Assembly: GCF_004912145.1 (NCBI RefSeq)
Contig: NZ_STGT01000001.1
Location: forward strand, 1 to 64,000
Origin: Peteryoungia rhizophila
GTDB lineage: Bacteria > Pseudomonadota > Alphaproteobacteria > Rhizobiales > Rhizobiaceae
Direction of reading: 5' to 3'
Length of the DNA stretch: 64,000 nt
Shown: positions 8,634-17,129 of the stretch, piece by piece
Numbering within the stretch: position 1 is the stretch's first letter
Layout of the letters: each line of letters begins with the position of its first letter
Notes under the pieces: model-generated
Database searches by the model: none
The model's input: the letters and a program-made list of their open reading frames with translations, nothing else
Told to the model about the DNA's origin: nothing
Program-made: the position numbers and the translations under genes

Positions 8634-9018
8634 ATGTCTTCAAATCGGATTGGGATCACTTCCAGCCGGCGGATCGGAGATGATCTCGCCATGGGGCCTC
8701 ATGCCCTTGGGACGCGCGGTCGATGGCGTAAACGGGAGAGCGCCGTGGATGACGCCCTCCCCGATACGCAATACAGAAACCGTGCGCTTCGCGACGCATT
8801 ACCTTGGTGGAAGCGCATTCTTTATAGAGAGATCAAGGTTAACAGTTGGCTTACAAGCCGCAGAATTTATGGTTAATTTTCAGTGACCTAGCAAAGGCAC
8901 TGGAAGGCCGCGCAAGCTCGCTTCGAAACCCGTGAAAAGCCTTGAAATCCAGTGCTTCCAGCGTTTCGTGATCATGTTCTCACTTGACGATGTTCTTGTT
9001 TTGTTCAAGATCATTCCC
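8634..9018. other. intergenic stretch before the zinc-ribbon gene
   Basis: About 385 bases with no convincing gene. AT-rich around 8820-8885. It contains a separated inverted repeat GCACTGGA (8897-8904) / TCCAGTGC (8948-8955) that could fold in a leader RNA or bind a regulator. An upstream in-frame ATG at 8974 could lengthen the next protein. Confidence 0.4.
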
Positions 9019-9279
9019 ATGACCCAGACAATCGATACCCTCGGAAAAGCCCTGCGCCACAACATGCTGGTGGTCGCCACCTGTCGCGAATGCCAGAACC
9101 AGGGACGCTTCATGGCGAAGGACCTCGCGACCTTCTATGGCCACGGACGTGACCCCTCCTCGCTGAAATTTCGCTGCACCCATTGCGACACGCGAAACTG
9201 CAAGGTGACGATCATGGACAACCCCTATGACCGCACGCCGGAGACGATCGTCTGGCGGCCCGTGAAGGTGAAGCTGTGA
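9019..9279 (+). CDS. small zinc-ribbon protein of unknown function
   Basis: 86 residues from the ATG at 9019. Two CxxC knuckles (CREC near residue 22 and CTHC near residue 55) would form a treble-clef or ribbon zinc site. The C-terminal part (TIMDNPYDRTPETIVWRP) is charged and soluble. A longer form starting at 8974 or 8932 would add a hydrophobic stretch (MFSLDDVLVLFKIIP), but the start at 9019 gives a compact domain. No neighbour explains its role. Confidence 0.65.
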   Translation: MTQTIDTLGKALRHNMLVVATCRECQNQGRFMAKDLATFYGHGRDPSSLKFRCTHCDTRNCKVTIMDNPYDRTPETIVWRPVKVKL

Positions 9280-9533
9280 GCCCTTGTGACGTCGCCGTCC
9301 GGCCGCCTCTCGAAGAACCCGCCCAGGTTGCGGCAGAAAATTCCGTGTCACGATAACCGCCTGCCTGATAGCAGGAAGCGGCGTTACCGCAGAACTAAGC
9401 AACAGCCGAAAGCCTACCCAAGGACTGAGTGAGCTTCATCACTTTCTTTCGTAGTTTTGCAGCAAATTCAAGAAAGTTTAACCATGCCAGTTGAAAACGG
9501 TTTTAATTGAAACCAGTGATTCAGGCCGCTCGC

Positions 9534-10688
9534 ATGGGGTCCAGTTCGATCATCGTCTATATTCCACCTGTGCTGTTCGGACTGGTTGCATTGACCTTCC
9601 TTGTCCTACGGCAGCAGAGGATCGTCACCAACTGGCAGTGGGGTGCCGGCTTCGCTCAGACCGCGCTCGGATTTTCGCTGTCGACCTTCCCGATCGAGCC
9701 GACCTTCGATGCCTTCACTTCCGGCATGATTTTCATCGGTGCTGCCTATTGTTACAGCAGCGCCGTGTTCGACCACTTCCAGGCGCGGTCCTACGACCGT
9801 GAAAGGCACTGGTTCGTCGGCGCCTACACGCTGCTGCTCGTTTATTTCGTCTTCGGACTGCAAAGCCTGCGCTACCAGCTTTTCCTCACCGATATCGCCT
9901 TTGCCTGCCTGATCGGTATGGCGCTCGTCTCTGCCTTCTCCAAGGCCAGACGCAACGCGGACAAATGGCTTGTCGCCTCCATAGCCCTGGTTGTCGTCGA
10001 TACTGTTGCGCGGGCCGGCTATTTCTTCTTTCACACCGATGGCAGCGACAGTTTCTCGGACTTCGTCGATTCAGCCTATAACCTCGCGGTTCACGTCACG
10101 ACGATCACCATCTGCATGACCTTTCCGTTCTCGGCGCTCGTGGCGAGCGGCGTGGCGGCGCTCGAGCGGCATCGCGAGGCGGCCGAACGGGACCCGCTGA
10201 CCAGCCTCTTCAATCGGCGTGGCTTCGAGGCAGCCCTTGGCGGCGACGGAGCGTCGGATGGGGCCGTATTGGTCTGCGACATAGACCATTTCAAACAGAT
10301 CAACGATACGCTCGGCCATGCCGTCGGCGATGCCGTCATTGCAGCCGTGGCCGACATGTTGCGTCAGGTGAGCGGCGATGATGCCGTGACCGCGCGTTTC
10401 GGCGGAGAGGAATTCGTCGTCTTCCTGCCGAGGCGACAACTGCCGGAGGCGCTCGCGTCGGGAGAACGGATGCGACAAACAGTGTGCGAGAAGGACTGGC
10501 GCTTCTTCGGCCTGACCCGGACCGTGACCGTCAGCATCGACCTTGTCCGCGAGGGCGAGAGCGATCCGCATGCGGCCATCGCACGGGCGGACAGGGCGCT
10601 TTATGCAGCGAAGGCCGCCGGCCGAAACCGCGTATTCCAAGCGGGCCATGAGGCAGACGCAAACCTCAGCGAACTTGCATCTGCCTGA
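9534..10688 (+). CDS. membrane-anchored GGDEF diguanylate cyclase
   Basis: 384 residues from the ATG at 9534 (a TTG at 9507 would add nine). Roughly the first 200 residues form six or seven hydrophobic helices. A GGDEF domain starts at DPLTSLFNRRGF and carries the active-site motif GGEEF, so it should make c-di-GMP from GTP at the inner membrane. The product-inhibition site (RxxD five residues before GGEEF) is absent. The usual SIG motif near the end reads SIDLV instead of SIGVA. No EAL domain. Stand-alone gene. Confidence 0.88.
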   Translation: MGSSSIIVYIPPVLFGLVALTFLVLRQQRIVTNWQWGAGFAQTALGFSLSTFPIEPTFDAFTSGMIFIGAAYCYSSAVFDHFQARSYDRERHWFVGAYTLLLVYFVFGLQSLRYQLFLTDIAFACLIGMALVSAFSKARRNADKWLVASIALVVVDTVARAGYFFFHTDGSDSFSDFVDSAYNLAVHVTTITICMTFPFSALVASGVAALERHREAAERDPLTSLFNRRGFEAALGGDGASDGAVLVCDIDHFKQINDTLGHAVGDAVIAAVADMLRQVSGDDAVTARFGGEEFVVFLPRRQLPEALASGERMRQTVCEKDWRFFGLTRTVTVSIDLVREGESDPHAAIARADRALYAAKAAGRNRVFQAGHEADANLSELASA

Positions 10689-10697
10689 CCGGCCTCG

Positions 10698-11486
10698 TCA
10701 GGGCAGATCCGGATAGCCCGCGTCGATCGCCGCCTGCTCGTAGTCGAGCAGAATCTCGTAGGCGCTCTCCTCCAGCACCACCACATCCTTCAGGCCGAGG
10801 ATCGCTCGGGCCTCGGCGAGCTGCGGTGCTGTCACCGCTGCCTTCAGCGCTTCACGCAGGGCGGCCACTTCCTCGTCTGGGGCAGACCGTCGGGTGATGA
10901 AGGGAAGATTGGGACCGGACGGCGTTCGGTCGAGGATGGAGAGCCCCGCAAGGCGCTCAGGTGCGTGGCGGCGCAGGAGGTCATAGGTGATGCAATCGAT
11001 CGCCGCGAGATCGGCCGCGCCCGCCTGCACCGCCTCCATGCTGGCGACGTGACCACCCGTTTCGACGACGCCTGAGAAGAAGGGTTTGCCGCCGGCATGG
11101 GGCGCTACGGCGGCGCGCAGGAGATTGTAGCCGGAATTGCTGCCCGTCTCGTTGATCGCGGCCTTCAGGCCGGCGCAGGCGGCGAGGCTCGATGGGGCCT
11201 GCCGTTCGCGGACGACGATGACGCTGCACATGGTCGCCCCTTCACAGCCCGGGGCTTGATAGACAGGGGTGGCGACGAGACGCACGCGGCCCCTCAGGCG
11301 CTTGACGAAGGGAAAGCCGCAGGTCTGGGCGAGCAACAGGCGCGGATTAAGCCAGGCGTCGTGATGGGCCATGTGCTCGTCGAGCGCCTCCGGAACGTCG
11401 GCGAAACCGTTTTGGCGCAGGTTATCCCGCAGGAAGAACCAGAGGACACGCTGCGCCTCCACCACGACAGCGGGGGCGACATACAT
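10698..11486 (-). CDS. PhnD-like phosphate/phosphonate-type substrate-binding protein without signal peptide
   Basis: 262 residues. The fold follows periplasmic-binding proteins of the PhnD class: an inner motif CEGATMCSVIVVRE, the conserved segment INETGSNSGYNLLR, and GGHVASMEAVQAGAADLAAI with an acidic ligand-site residue (AAIDCITYDLL). No signal peptide is visible and no permease or ATPase gene is adjacent, so it may be a cytoplasmic sensor or enzyme-like relative, not a transporter part. Lies 35 bases downstream of the desaturase gene and may be co-transcribed with it. Confidence 0.75.
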   Translation of the reverse strand: MYVAPAVVVEAQRVLWFFLRDNLRQNGFADVPEALDEHMAHHDAWLNPRLLLAQTCGFPFVKRLRGRVRLVATPVYQAPGCEGATMCSVIVVRERQAPSSLAACAGLKAAINETGSNSGYNLLRAAVAPHAGGKPFFSGVVETGGHVASMEAVQAGAADLAAIDCITYDLLRRHAPERLAGLSILDRTPSGPNLPFITRRSAPDEEVAALREALKAAVTAPQLAEARAILGLKDVVVLEESAYEILLDYEQAAIDAGYPDLP

Positions 11487-11521
11487 TGCGAGGCTCGCGA
11501 GCCTTGCCTCTCCGGCCCCGG

Positions 11522-12445
11522 TCAGGAATGCCTCGGATGGGTCGGGGCGTCGTGCTTGCGGAACAGGTAGCGGCGGGCGACATCGAGATAGCCTCGATAA
11601 ACCAGACCGCCGTTCAGCCGCACGAGGAAGTCGCGATGTTTCTCGTAGAACCGAGGCAGCATGTACCAGGGCAGCGCCGGCACGCGGTGATGCAGGACAT
11701 GCAGGTTGTTGTAGAGGAAGAGAAGGCCGAAAAGCGGGGTCTTCTCGACGATCGCCGTGCGTTCCTCATGGTCATCCGCAAAACGGTGCTCGGCATAGGA
11801 GCGCAGGCGCGACAGCGCCGTGCCGCAATAGATGAAGCCGAAGAAGAAGAGCAGGAAGGGCATGTCGCAGACGGCGAGTACCCACCAGAGCACGATCGCC
11901 ACACCCAGGCCATGGCCCGCCCAGAGACGACGGCTGTCGCCCTCACCCCGGATCACCTTGACCGCCTCATGCCAGAGGAAGGAGCCGAGGATGATGGCGG
12001 GGCCGACGGTCAGACGGCCGGCGAGTGTCAGGTTGAACTCGCGCAGCGTGCGGCCGAACCAGCCGAAGCGGTCCCAGTCCTGAGCCGTGAAATAATAGGA
12101 TTCCGGATCCTCGATCGGATCGGTCAGGTGCTCGTCGCGGTGATGGGCGAGATGGCTCTGCTTATAGACGTGATAGGGCAACCAGAGCGAAATCGGCGGA
12201 ACGCCAATCGCATCATTGATCCAGACATGACGGGTCGGATGATTGTGGATGACCTCGTGCTGCAGGGAGCCATGCCAGGCAGTCAGCCATGCCCCAAGTG
12301 GAACGAGGATCCAAAGCGGAATGTCGCGCCAGAAGAAAGTGAGGCCCAGGAAGCCTCCGTATATCAGAGCGGCCAATGCGACGGTCGGCCATTCGATGCG
12401 CGCTATGCGCGGTATTGCGATCTCACCTTCGGCAAGATGTGCCAT
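11522..12445 (-). CDS. membrane fatty acid desaturase family protein
   Basis: 307 residues with several hydrophobic helices. The three histidine clusters that bind the di-iron centre are present: HEVIHNH, HLAHHRDEH and HVLHH. This is the FA_desaturase fold, which also includes hydroxylases and carotenoid ketolases. The substrate cannot be assigned; no carotenoid gene lies nearby. It probably acts on membrane lipids in the inner membrane. The PhnD-like gene follows in the same direction. Confidence 0.82.
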   Translation of the reverse strand: MAHLAEGEIAIPRIARIEWPTVALAALIYGGFLGLTFFWRDIPLWILVPLGAWLTAWHGSLQHEVIHNHPTRHVWINDAIGVPPISLWLPYHVYKQSHLAHHRDEHLTDPIEDPESYYFTAQDWDRFGWFGRTLREFNLTLAGRLTVGPAIILGSFLWHEAVKVIRGEGDSRRLWAGHGLGVAIVLWWVLAVCDMPFLLFFFGFIYCGTALSRLRSYAEHRFADDHEERTAIVEKTPLFGLLFLYNNLHVLHHRVPALPWYMLPRFYEKHRDFLVRLNGGLVYRGYLDVARRYLFRKHDAPTHPRHS

Positions 12446-12612
12446 GCAGTCCCCATGTGACTATCCCCATGGAACATGACAGTAGCTGCATTTCAAATGA
12501 TTCGCTGAAGCAAAAACGGCACGTTTCGCCGCGAAATGAGCAGAATAAGGCCCATTTCACGCCAGATGCGGCAGGAAACCGCTCCACCTCTCATGCGTCC
12601 GGCCTTTGCCCC

Positions 12613-14328
12613 TCAGGCGGCGAGCTTCGCGTACGCCCCTGCCCGCTCCAGGAGTTCGGCATGGGTGCCCACCTCGACGATGCGGCCCTGCTGCATGACG
12701 ACGATGCGGTCGGCATTGCGGATCGTGCCGAGCCGGTGGGCGACGACCAGCGTGGTGCGGCCCTTCGACAGCTCTTCCAGAGCTGACTGGATTTCCCGCT
12801 CGGTCGTGCTGTCGAGCGCCGAGGTGGCCTCATCGAGCAGCAGGATCGGCGGATCCTTGAGGAAGGCGCGGGCAATCGCCACGCGCTGCTTCTGGCCGCC
12901 CGACAGCATGATGCCGCGTTCGCCGACGATCGTGTCGAGGCCCTCGGGCAGGTTCTCCAGCATGGTGGAGAGCTGGGCGCGCCGACAGGCTTCCAGGATC
13001 TCGTCATCGGTCGCGCCGAGGCGGCCATAGATGACGTTTTCCCGGAGCGTGCCGCCAAAGAGGAAGACGTCCTGGGAGACGAGACCGATCTGGCGGCGCA
13101 GGCTCTCGACGGTCATGGCGGACAGTTCCAGACCGTCGATGGTGATCGTGCCTGACGTCGGCTCGTAGAAACGCGGCAGGAGCGACAGAAGCGTCGACTT
13201 GCCGGCACCGGATTCGCCGACAAAGGCGACGGTCTCGCCCGGGTTTACATGCAACGAGATGTCATGCAGCACCGGGCGGCCAGGCGTGAAGGCGAAAGCG
13301 ACATCCGAGAAGCGTATGTCGCCGCTGAGCGTCGAAACCGGACGGGCATCGGGCCCATCGGTGATCTCCGGCTCGGTGGCAAGAAGATCCAGATAACGGC
13401 GGAAGCCGGCAATGCCGCGCGGGTAGGTTTCGATAACGGCGGTGATCTTGTCGAGCGGCCGGAAGAAGACGCCGACCAGAAGCAGGAAACCGACAAAGCT
13501 GCCGGTCGACATGGAGCCCGACAGCACATAGCCGGAGCCGATCACCATGATCACCACCTGGACGGCGCGCATGCCCATGTAATGCAGCGAGGAAGACGCT
13601 GCCATGACACGATAGGCGTCGAGCTTGGTCCGGCGGTAGCGGGCATTGTCTTTCGCGAACAGCTTGCGCTCATGATCTTCGTTGGCATAGGCCTGGACCA
13701 CACGGATGCCGCCGATCGTCTCTTCCAGCCGCACATTGAAAGCGCCGATGCGGCCATAGATCTCCTGCCAGGTGCGCGTCATGCGGCCGCCATAGACGGA
13801 GACGATGGCGACCGTGCCCGGCACGATGAGCGCCGTGACGAGGGCGAGCTCGACATGCAGGTTGAGCATCAGGAAGAAGGCACCGACAAAGGTCATGATG
13901 GCGATGAAGAGGTCTTCGGGACCGTGATGGGCGACTTCGCCGACTTCTTCCAGGTCGCGGGTCACCCGGGCGACGAGCTTGCCGGTGCGGGCGGTGTCAT
14001 ACCAGCGCCAGGAGAGCGTCGTCAGGTGCTCGAAGGCCTTGGCGCGCATCGAGGTCTCGATGTTGATGCCGAGCTTGTGGCCCCAATAGATGACGATCGC
14101 CATCAGAGCGGCATTAACAACATATATGGCGAGCAGGCCGGCAGCGGCGATCAGGGTCAGCGTCCAGTTGCCCGTCGGCAGCAGCCTGTCGATGAAGGCG
14201 GTGACGGCAAGCGGAAAGGCGAGCTCGAGCAGGCCGGAGACGACGGCACAGGAGAAATCCAGCCAGAACAGGCCCTTCCACGGGCGATAATAGGCAAAGA
14301 ACTGTTTCAACATGCGATAATCCTGCAA
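12613..14328 (-). CDS. ABC exporter, fused permease and ATPase (MsbA/MDR type)
   Basis: 571 residues. About 310 residues of transmembrane domain are followed by an ATPase domain with Walker A GESGAGKS, signature LSGGQKQR, Walker B ILLLDEATSALD and the H-loop VVAHRLGTI. One half-transporter that should work as a homodimer in the inner membrane. The substrate (lipid, drug or peptide) is not evident. Its start faces a siderophore-ATPase remnant and tRNA-Gln on the same strand. Confidence 0.9.
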   Translation of the reverse strand: MQDYRMLKQFFAYYRPWKGLFWLDFSCAVVSGLLELAFPLAVTAFIDRLLPTGNWTLTLIAAAGLLAIYVVNAALMAIVIYWGHKLGINIETSMRAKAFEHLTTLSWRWYDTARTGKLVARVTRDLEEVGEVAHHGPEDLFIAIMTFVGAFFLMLNLHVELALVTALIVPGTVAIVSVYGGRMTRTWQEIYGRIGAFNVRLEETIGGIRVVQAYANEDHERKLFAKDNARYRRTKLDAYRVMAASSSLHYMGMRAVQVVIMVIGSGYVLSGSMSTGSFVGFLLLVGVFFRPLDKITAVIETYPRGIAGFRRYLDLLATEPEITDGPDARPVSTLSGDIRFSDVAFAFTPGRPVLHDISLHVNPGETVAFVGESGAGKSTLLSLLPRFYEPTSGTITIDGLELSAMTVESLRRQIGLVSQDVFLFGGTLRENVIYGRLGATDDEILEACRRAQLSTMLENLPEGLDTIVGERGIMLSGGQKQRVAIARAFLKDPPILLLDEATSALDSTTEREIQSALEELSKGRTTLVVAHRLGTIRNADRIVVMQQGRIVEVGTHAELLERAGAYAKLAA

Positions 14329-14343
14329 TTGTCCACTGCACCC

Positions 14344-14520
14344 TCAAAGGGCGCTGGCGAGCGGCGAGCGGCCGGGACGTGTCACCACATCCATGGCAAG
14401 ACCGTAGACCCGTGACAAGGCATCCGGTTGCATCAGGTCTTCCGACGTGCACAACCTTTCCGCCTTTGAGCGCGATGATGTGATCGGCGAAGCGGGCTTC
14501 ATAGTCGGCGAAACCGCACT
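14344..14520 (-). pseudogene. C-terminal remnant of an iron-siderophore ABC transporter ATPase (FepC/FhuC/FecE type), frameshifted
   Basis: On the minus strand one frame reads YEARFADHIIALKGGKVV, the end of an ATPase domain of siderophore importers, where HDLNxAARFADHxxALKxG is usual. The match then continues in another frame as SEDLMQPDALSRVYGLAMDV followed by VVTRPGRSPLASAL and TGA at 14344. The break is around 14440-14450 and fits loss or gain of one base. The Walker motifs and all N-terminal sequence are missing. The upstream limit near 14520 is approximate. A dead fragment between the exporter gene and tRNA-Gln. Confidence 0.7.
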
Positions 14521-14637
14521 CGACAATCGCGGCCAGGCCTGGATCGTTTCGATCACCGTTCGGAAGACTGGGCGACAAAATGTTCCGGAAACATTTTCTG
14601 ATCGGCCTAAACCGGCAGGAATTGCCATTCATGGCAA

Positions 14638-14712
14638 TGGCTGGGGCGCCAGGATTCGAACCTGGGAATGCCGGTACCAAAAACCGGTGCCTTACCGCTT
14701 GGCGACGCCCCA
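14638..14712 (-). tRNA. tRNA-Gln (anticodon TTG)
   Basis: 75 bases with encoded CCA at 14638-14640. Acceptor stem TGGGGCG pairs with CGCCCCA. The anticodon stem CCGGT/ACCGG carries the loop TTTTGGT with TTG at 34-36. The T arm contains GGTTCGAATCC. Starting with T at position 1 is typical of tRNA-Gln. Confidence 0.95.
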
Positions 14713-14884
14713 ACAGGATTGCGAGAACACGAAGTGGCGCCGCAAATCGCCGCCTGATTAGCAAAGCGCAGGCGGGGCGGCAACACCTGTTGTCAGGGAG
14801 CTCGAAAGTTTTTCGGGGAACGATGCGGACGCGTCTCCGTTTCCTTCTCATCCCCAAGGCAACGAGACACGAAAGGACATCCCC

Positions 14885-15445
14885 ATGCCTTCCATCACAT
14901 CCGCCCGCATCCTCATTCTCGCCACCCATGGCTACGAGCGCTCCGAGCTGCGCGTGCCGCTGGAACAGCTCACCGCCAAGGGCGCCACGGTCAAGATCGC
15001 GTCACTCGAAAAGGCGCCGATCAAGAGCTGGGACGAGAAGAACTGGGGCGACACCGTCAATGTCGATCTGACGCTCGAAGAGGTCAAGATCGACGACTTC
15101 GACGCGCTGGTCATTCCCGGCGGCCAGATCAATCCCGACCTCCTTCGCAAGGAGCAGAAGGCCGTCGATCTGGTCAAGACCTTCGTCAATTCGGGCAAGA
15201 CCGTCGCTGCGATCTGTCACGGCCCGTGGCTTCTGATCGAGGCCGGCGCCGTCAAGGGCCGAAAGGCAACCTCGTTCACCTCGATCAAGACCGACATGAT
15301 CAATGCCGGCGCCAACTGGCGCGACGAGGCTGTCGTGACCGACCAGGGTATCATCACCTCGCGCAAGCCAGATGATCTCGATGCCTTTGTCGCGAAGATC
15401 ATCGAGGAGATCGAGGAAGGTCGCCACGAGCGTCGCGCGGCCTGA
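14885..15445 (+). CDS. DJ-1/PfpI family protein (type 1 glutamine amidotransferase-like)
   Basis: 186 residues. The nucleophile elbow AAICHGPW carries the conserved cysteine. VIPGGQINPDLLR and the ending TSRKPDDLDAFVAKI fit the PfpI/YhbO subgroup, associated with protease, glyoxalase or deglycase activity and stress survival. Soluble, cytoplasmic. The ATG has an AAAGGACATCCCC leader. Followed by a strong terminator, so it is probably a single-gene unit. Confidence 0.88.
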   Translation: MPSITSARILILATHGYERSELRVPLEQLTAKGATVKIASLEKAPIKSWDEKNWGDTVNVDLTLEEVKIDDFDALVIPGGQINPDLLRKEQKAVDLVKTFVNSGKTVAAICHGPWLLIEAGAVKGRKATSFTSIKTDMINAGANWRDEAVVTDQGIITSRKPDDLDAFVAKIIEEIEEGRHERRAA

Positions 15446-15476
15446 GGGCATTCGCGCCTATTCCGACATCATGGAA

Positions 15477-15509
15477 GGAGGCCCGGCAGTCCGCTGCCGG
15501 GCCTCCTTT
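15477..15509 (+). terminator. intrinsic terminator of the PfpI-family gene
   Basis: A perfect 13-base-pair GC-rich stem (15477-15489 with 15494-15506), TCCG loop, then TTT. Confidence 0.88.
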
Positions 15510-15674
15510 GGTCAGGACACATCGAAGGGGCCCAACTCTCCGGGGCGATCTCACCCGTGGACCCACAGCACATCGCGTTTCAGATCCGGTTCGTCGTGGA
15601 TGAACGTGAGCCGCAGGGTCGCCATGCGCTCACCGGCGCGATCATCGGGACCGTCTATCCGGGCGGGTGATCGA

Positions 15675-15863
15675 TCACGACGCCGCGCTGCTGCGGTGCT
15701 CGATCGGCCGGACAAAGGCACCGGCTGGCAGGGTCGGTCGGACCGTGTTCATCATGTTCGAATACACGCGCACATCGCCGATCCAGCCGCCGAAGCGGTT
15801 GACTGTGTCGAAGACGAAACTGGTTGCGGTCCGGCGCTCGGGGAGCGTTGCGGCCTGCAGCAT
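15675..15863 (-). CDS. possible small gene or gene remnant, unrecognised
   Basis: 62 codons from the ATG at 15863. The translation is protein-like (FVFDTVNRFGGWIGDVRVYS), with a G-W-I-G-D-V-R-V-Y stretch that recalls a strand in LamG-like folds, but this is too short to trust. A second protein-like stretch on the same strand in another frame follows at 15551-15625 (MATLRLTFIHDEPDLKRDVL). Together they may be the broken end of one gene, or chance open frames in GC-rich DNA. The 15510-15988 stretch otherwise holds only the promoter of the next gene. Confidence 0.25.
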   Translation of the reverse strand: MLQAATLPERRTATSFVFDTVNRFGGWIGDVRVYSNMMNTVRPTLPAGAFVRPIEHRSSAAS

Positions 15864-15988
15864 GATGATAGCCGTGTCGGAGCCTCCCGGCTGTTCTGAA
15901 GAATGAAATCGGCTGCGGTGACAAATCGAGCCCTGTATGGAATAGGCTCTGGGGGACGCGCCTCGCGGCGCCAAGGGCAGGCACGGGC

Positions 15989-17041
15989 ATGAAGAAGCAG
16001 AAGCATCCGAAACAAAAATCGGGACGGGGCAAACCGAAGAACGGACGCGTGGTGACCGATGAGGCGCAGGCGGTTGCGGCTCATGGTGATCGCGCATCGT
16101 CTGCGGGGCGAAGCAGCCCGTCGACCGACAAGGGCACTGCGCTTGTGGGTGACATACGCCCCGACGGCAGCGCGGCCTCCGCCCGCTTCAGGGCCGGCGT
16201 TCGGACGCCGGCATTTCGCTGGGCCTTCCTCGCCTTTATCCTCGGTGTATCGATCGTCGCAGCCTCGCTCGTGATCCCGCACGAATTCGCCTTTTTCGAG
16301 CTCGGCTATCTCTTCACCCTGTCGATCTACGATCTGGTGCTCGCCATGCTGGGCCTCTCGATCGCCATTGGTCTCGCGGAGCGCCGGAGCGAGGTTGTTT
16401 CGATCTTGCTCGCCTTTATCGCCTCCATCGCGCCGATGCTGCTGTTCTTCGATCCCATCTTCCATGCAATCCTGCAAAGCCCGCTTGGCCACGAGCTTTT
16501 CCTGATCGCGCCTGTTGCCGTGATGTTGTCCGGCCTCGTGCTCTGGCTTCCGGCCAGCCTGCGCCGGTTTGCAGCGCCGGTTTCAGCAAGCATTGTGGGC
16601 TTCTCGCTCTCGCTCTTTATCGGGCTCGACGATTTCGGCATCGGCATCAAGGAATTCGCCTTTTCCGCCGTACTCGGCGCCGTGTGGATCCTCGCCGTGC
16701 CGGGCCTGATGCTGCGGCCTTTCCGGGGAGCATGGCTCACCATACCCGCCCGCATCATCGGGTCCTGGCTGATGGTGATCGCCGTCATCGTCACAGTTTC
16801 ACTCTACGTGCCGTTCAGCCCAGACGCGCCGCCGCTCGCCCCGCCGCTTACTGATCCCACTGAGCCCGACGGCGGAACGAACCTCGACGCACCGGCGCTG
16901 CCACCGCTCGATCCGGCGGTCGAAGAGGGGCTGATGGAAGCGCCTGAAAGCTTCGATGACGCACCGCCAGACGGCGGCATCCCCGCACCGGATCTGGGTG
17001 GCAATCCGCTGCTTGGTGGCGGACGCTCCGGCGAGCCCTAG
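15989..17041 (+). CDS. multi-pass membrane protein of unknown function with Pro-rich tail
   Basis: 350 residues. A strongly basic N-terminus (MKKQKHPKQKSGRGKPKNGR) and a disordered linker to about residue 75 precede seven or so hydrophobic helices (75-270). A Pro/Asp/Gly-rich tail of about 75 residues follows, perhaps periplasmic. I recognise no family. The next gene starts 88 bases on in the same direction and may be in the same unit. Confidence 0.7.
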   Translation: MKKQKHPKQKSGRGKPKNGRVVTDEAQAVAAHGDRASSAGRSSPSTDKGTALVGDIRPDGSAASARFRAGVRTPAFRWAFLAFILGVSIVAASLVIPHEFAFFELGYLFTLSIYDLVLAMLGLSIAIGLAERRSEVVSILLAFIASIAPMLLFFDPIFHAILQSPLGHELFLIAPVAVMLSGLVLWLPASLRRFAAPVSASIVGFSLSLFIGLDDFGIGIKEFAFSAVLGAVWILAVPGLMLRPFRGAWLTIPARIIGSWLMVIAVIVTVSLYVPFSPDAPPLAPPLTDPTEPDGGTNLDAPALPPLDPAVEEGLMEAPESFDDAPPDGGIPAPDLGGNPLLGGGRSGEP

Positions 17042-17129
17042 CGACACTCGCACAGCTTTGCCTGTCGACGCCCTCCGCGCGAGCCGTTACAACCGAGGAC
17101 GAAACGCCTCCTGATTCCGGTAGATCCGC

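Noticed and set aside
11522..12445. Carotenoid ketolase (CrtW) as product of the desaturase-like gene
   Set aside because: The three His boxes are shared by the whole family and no carotenoid gene is in the window, so only the broad family call is kept despite the nearby CarH-like regulator.
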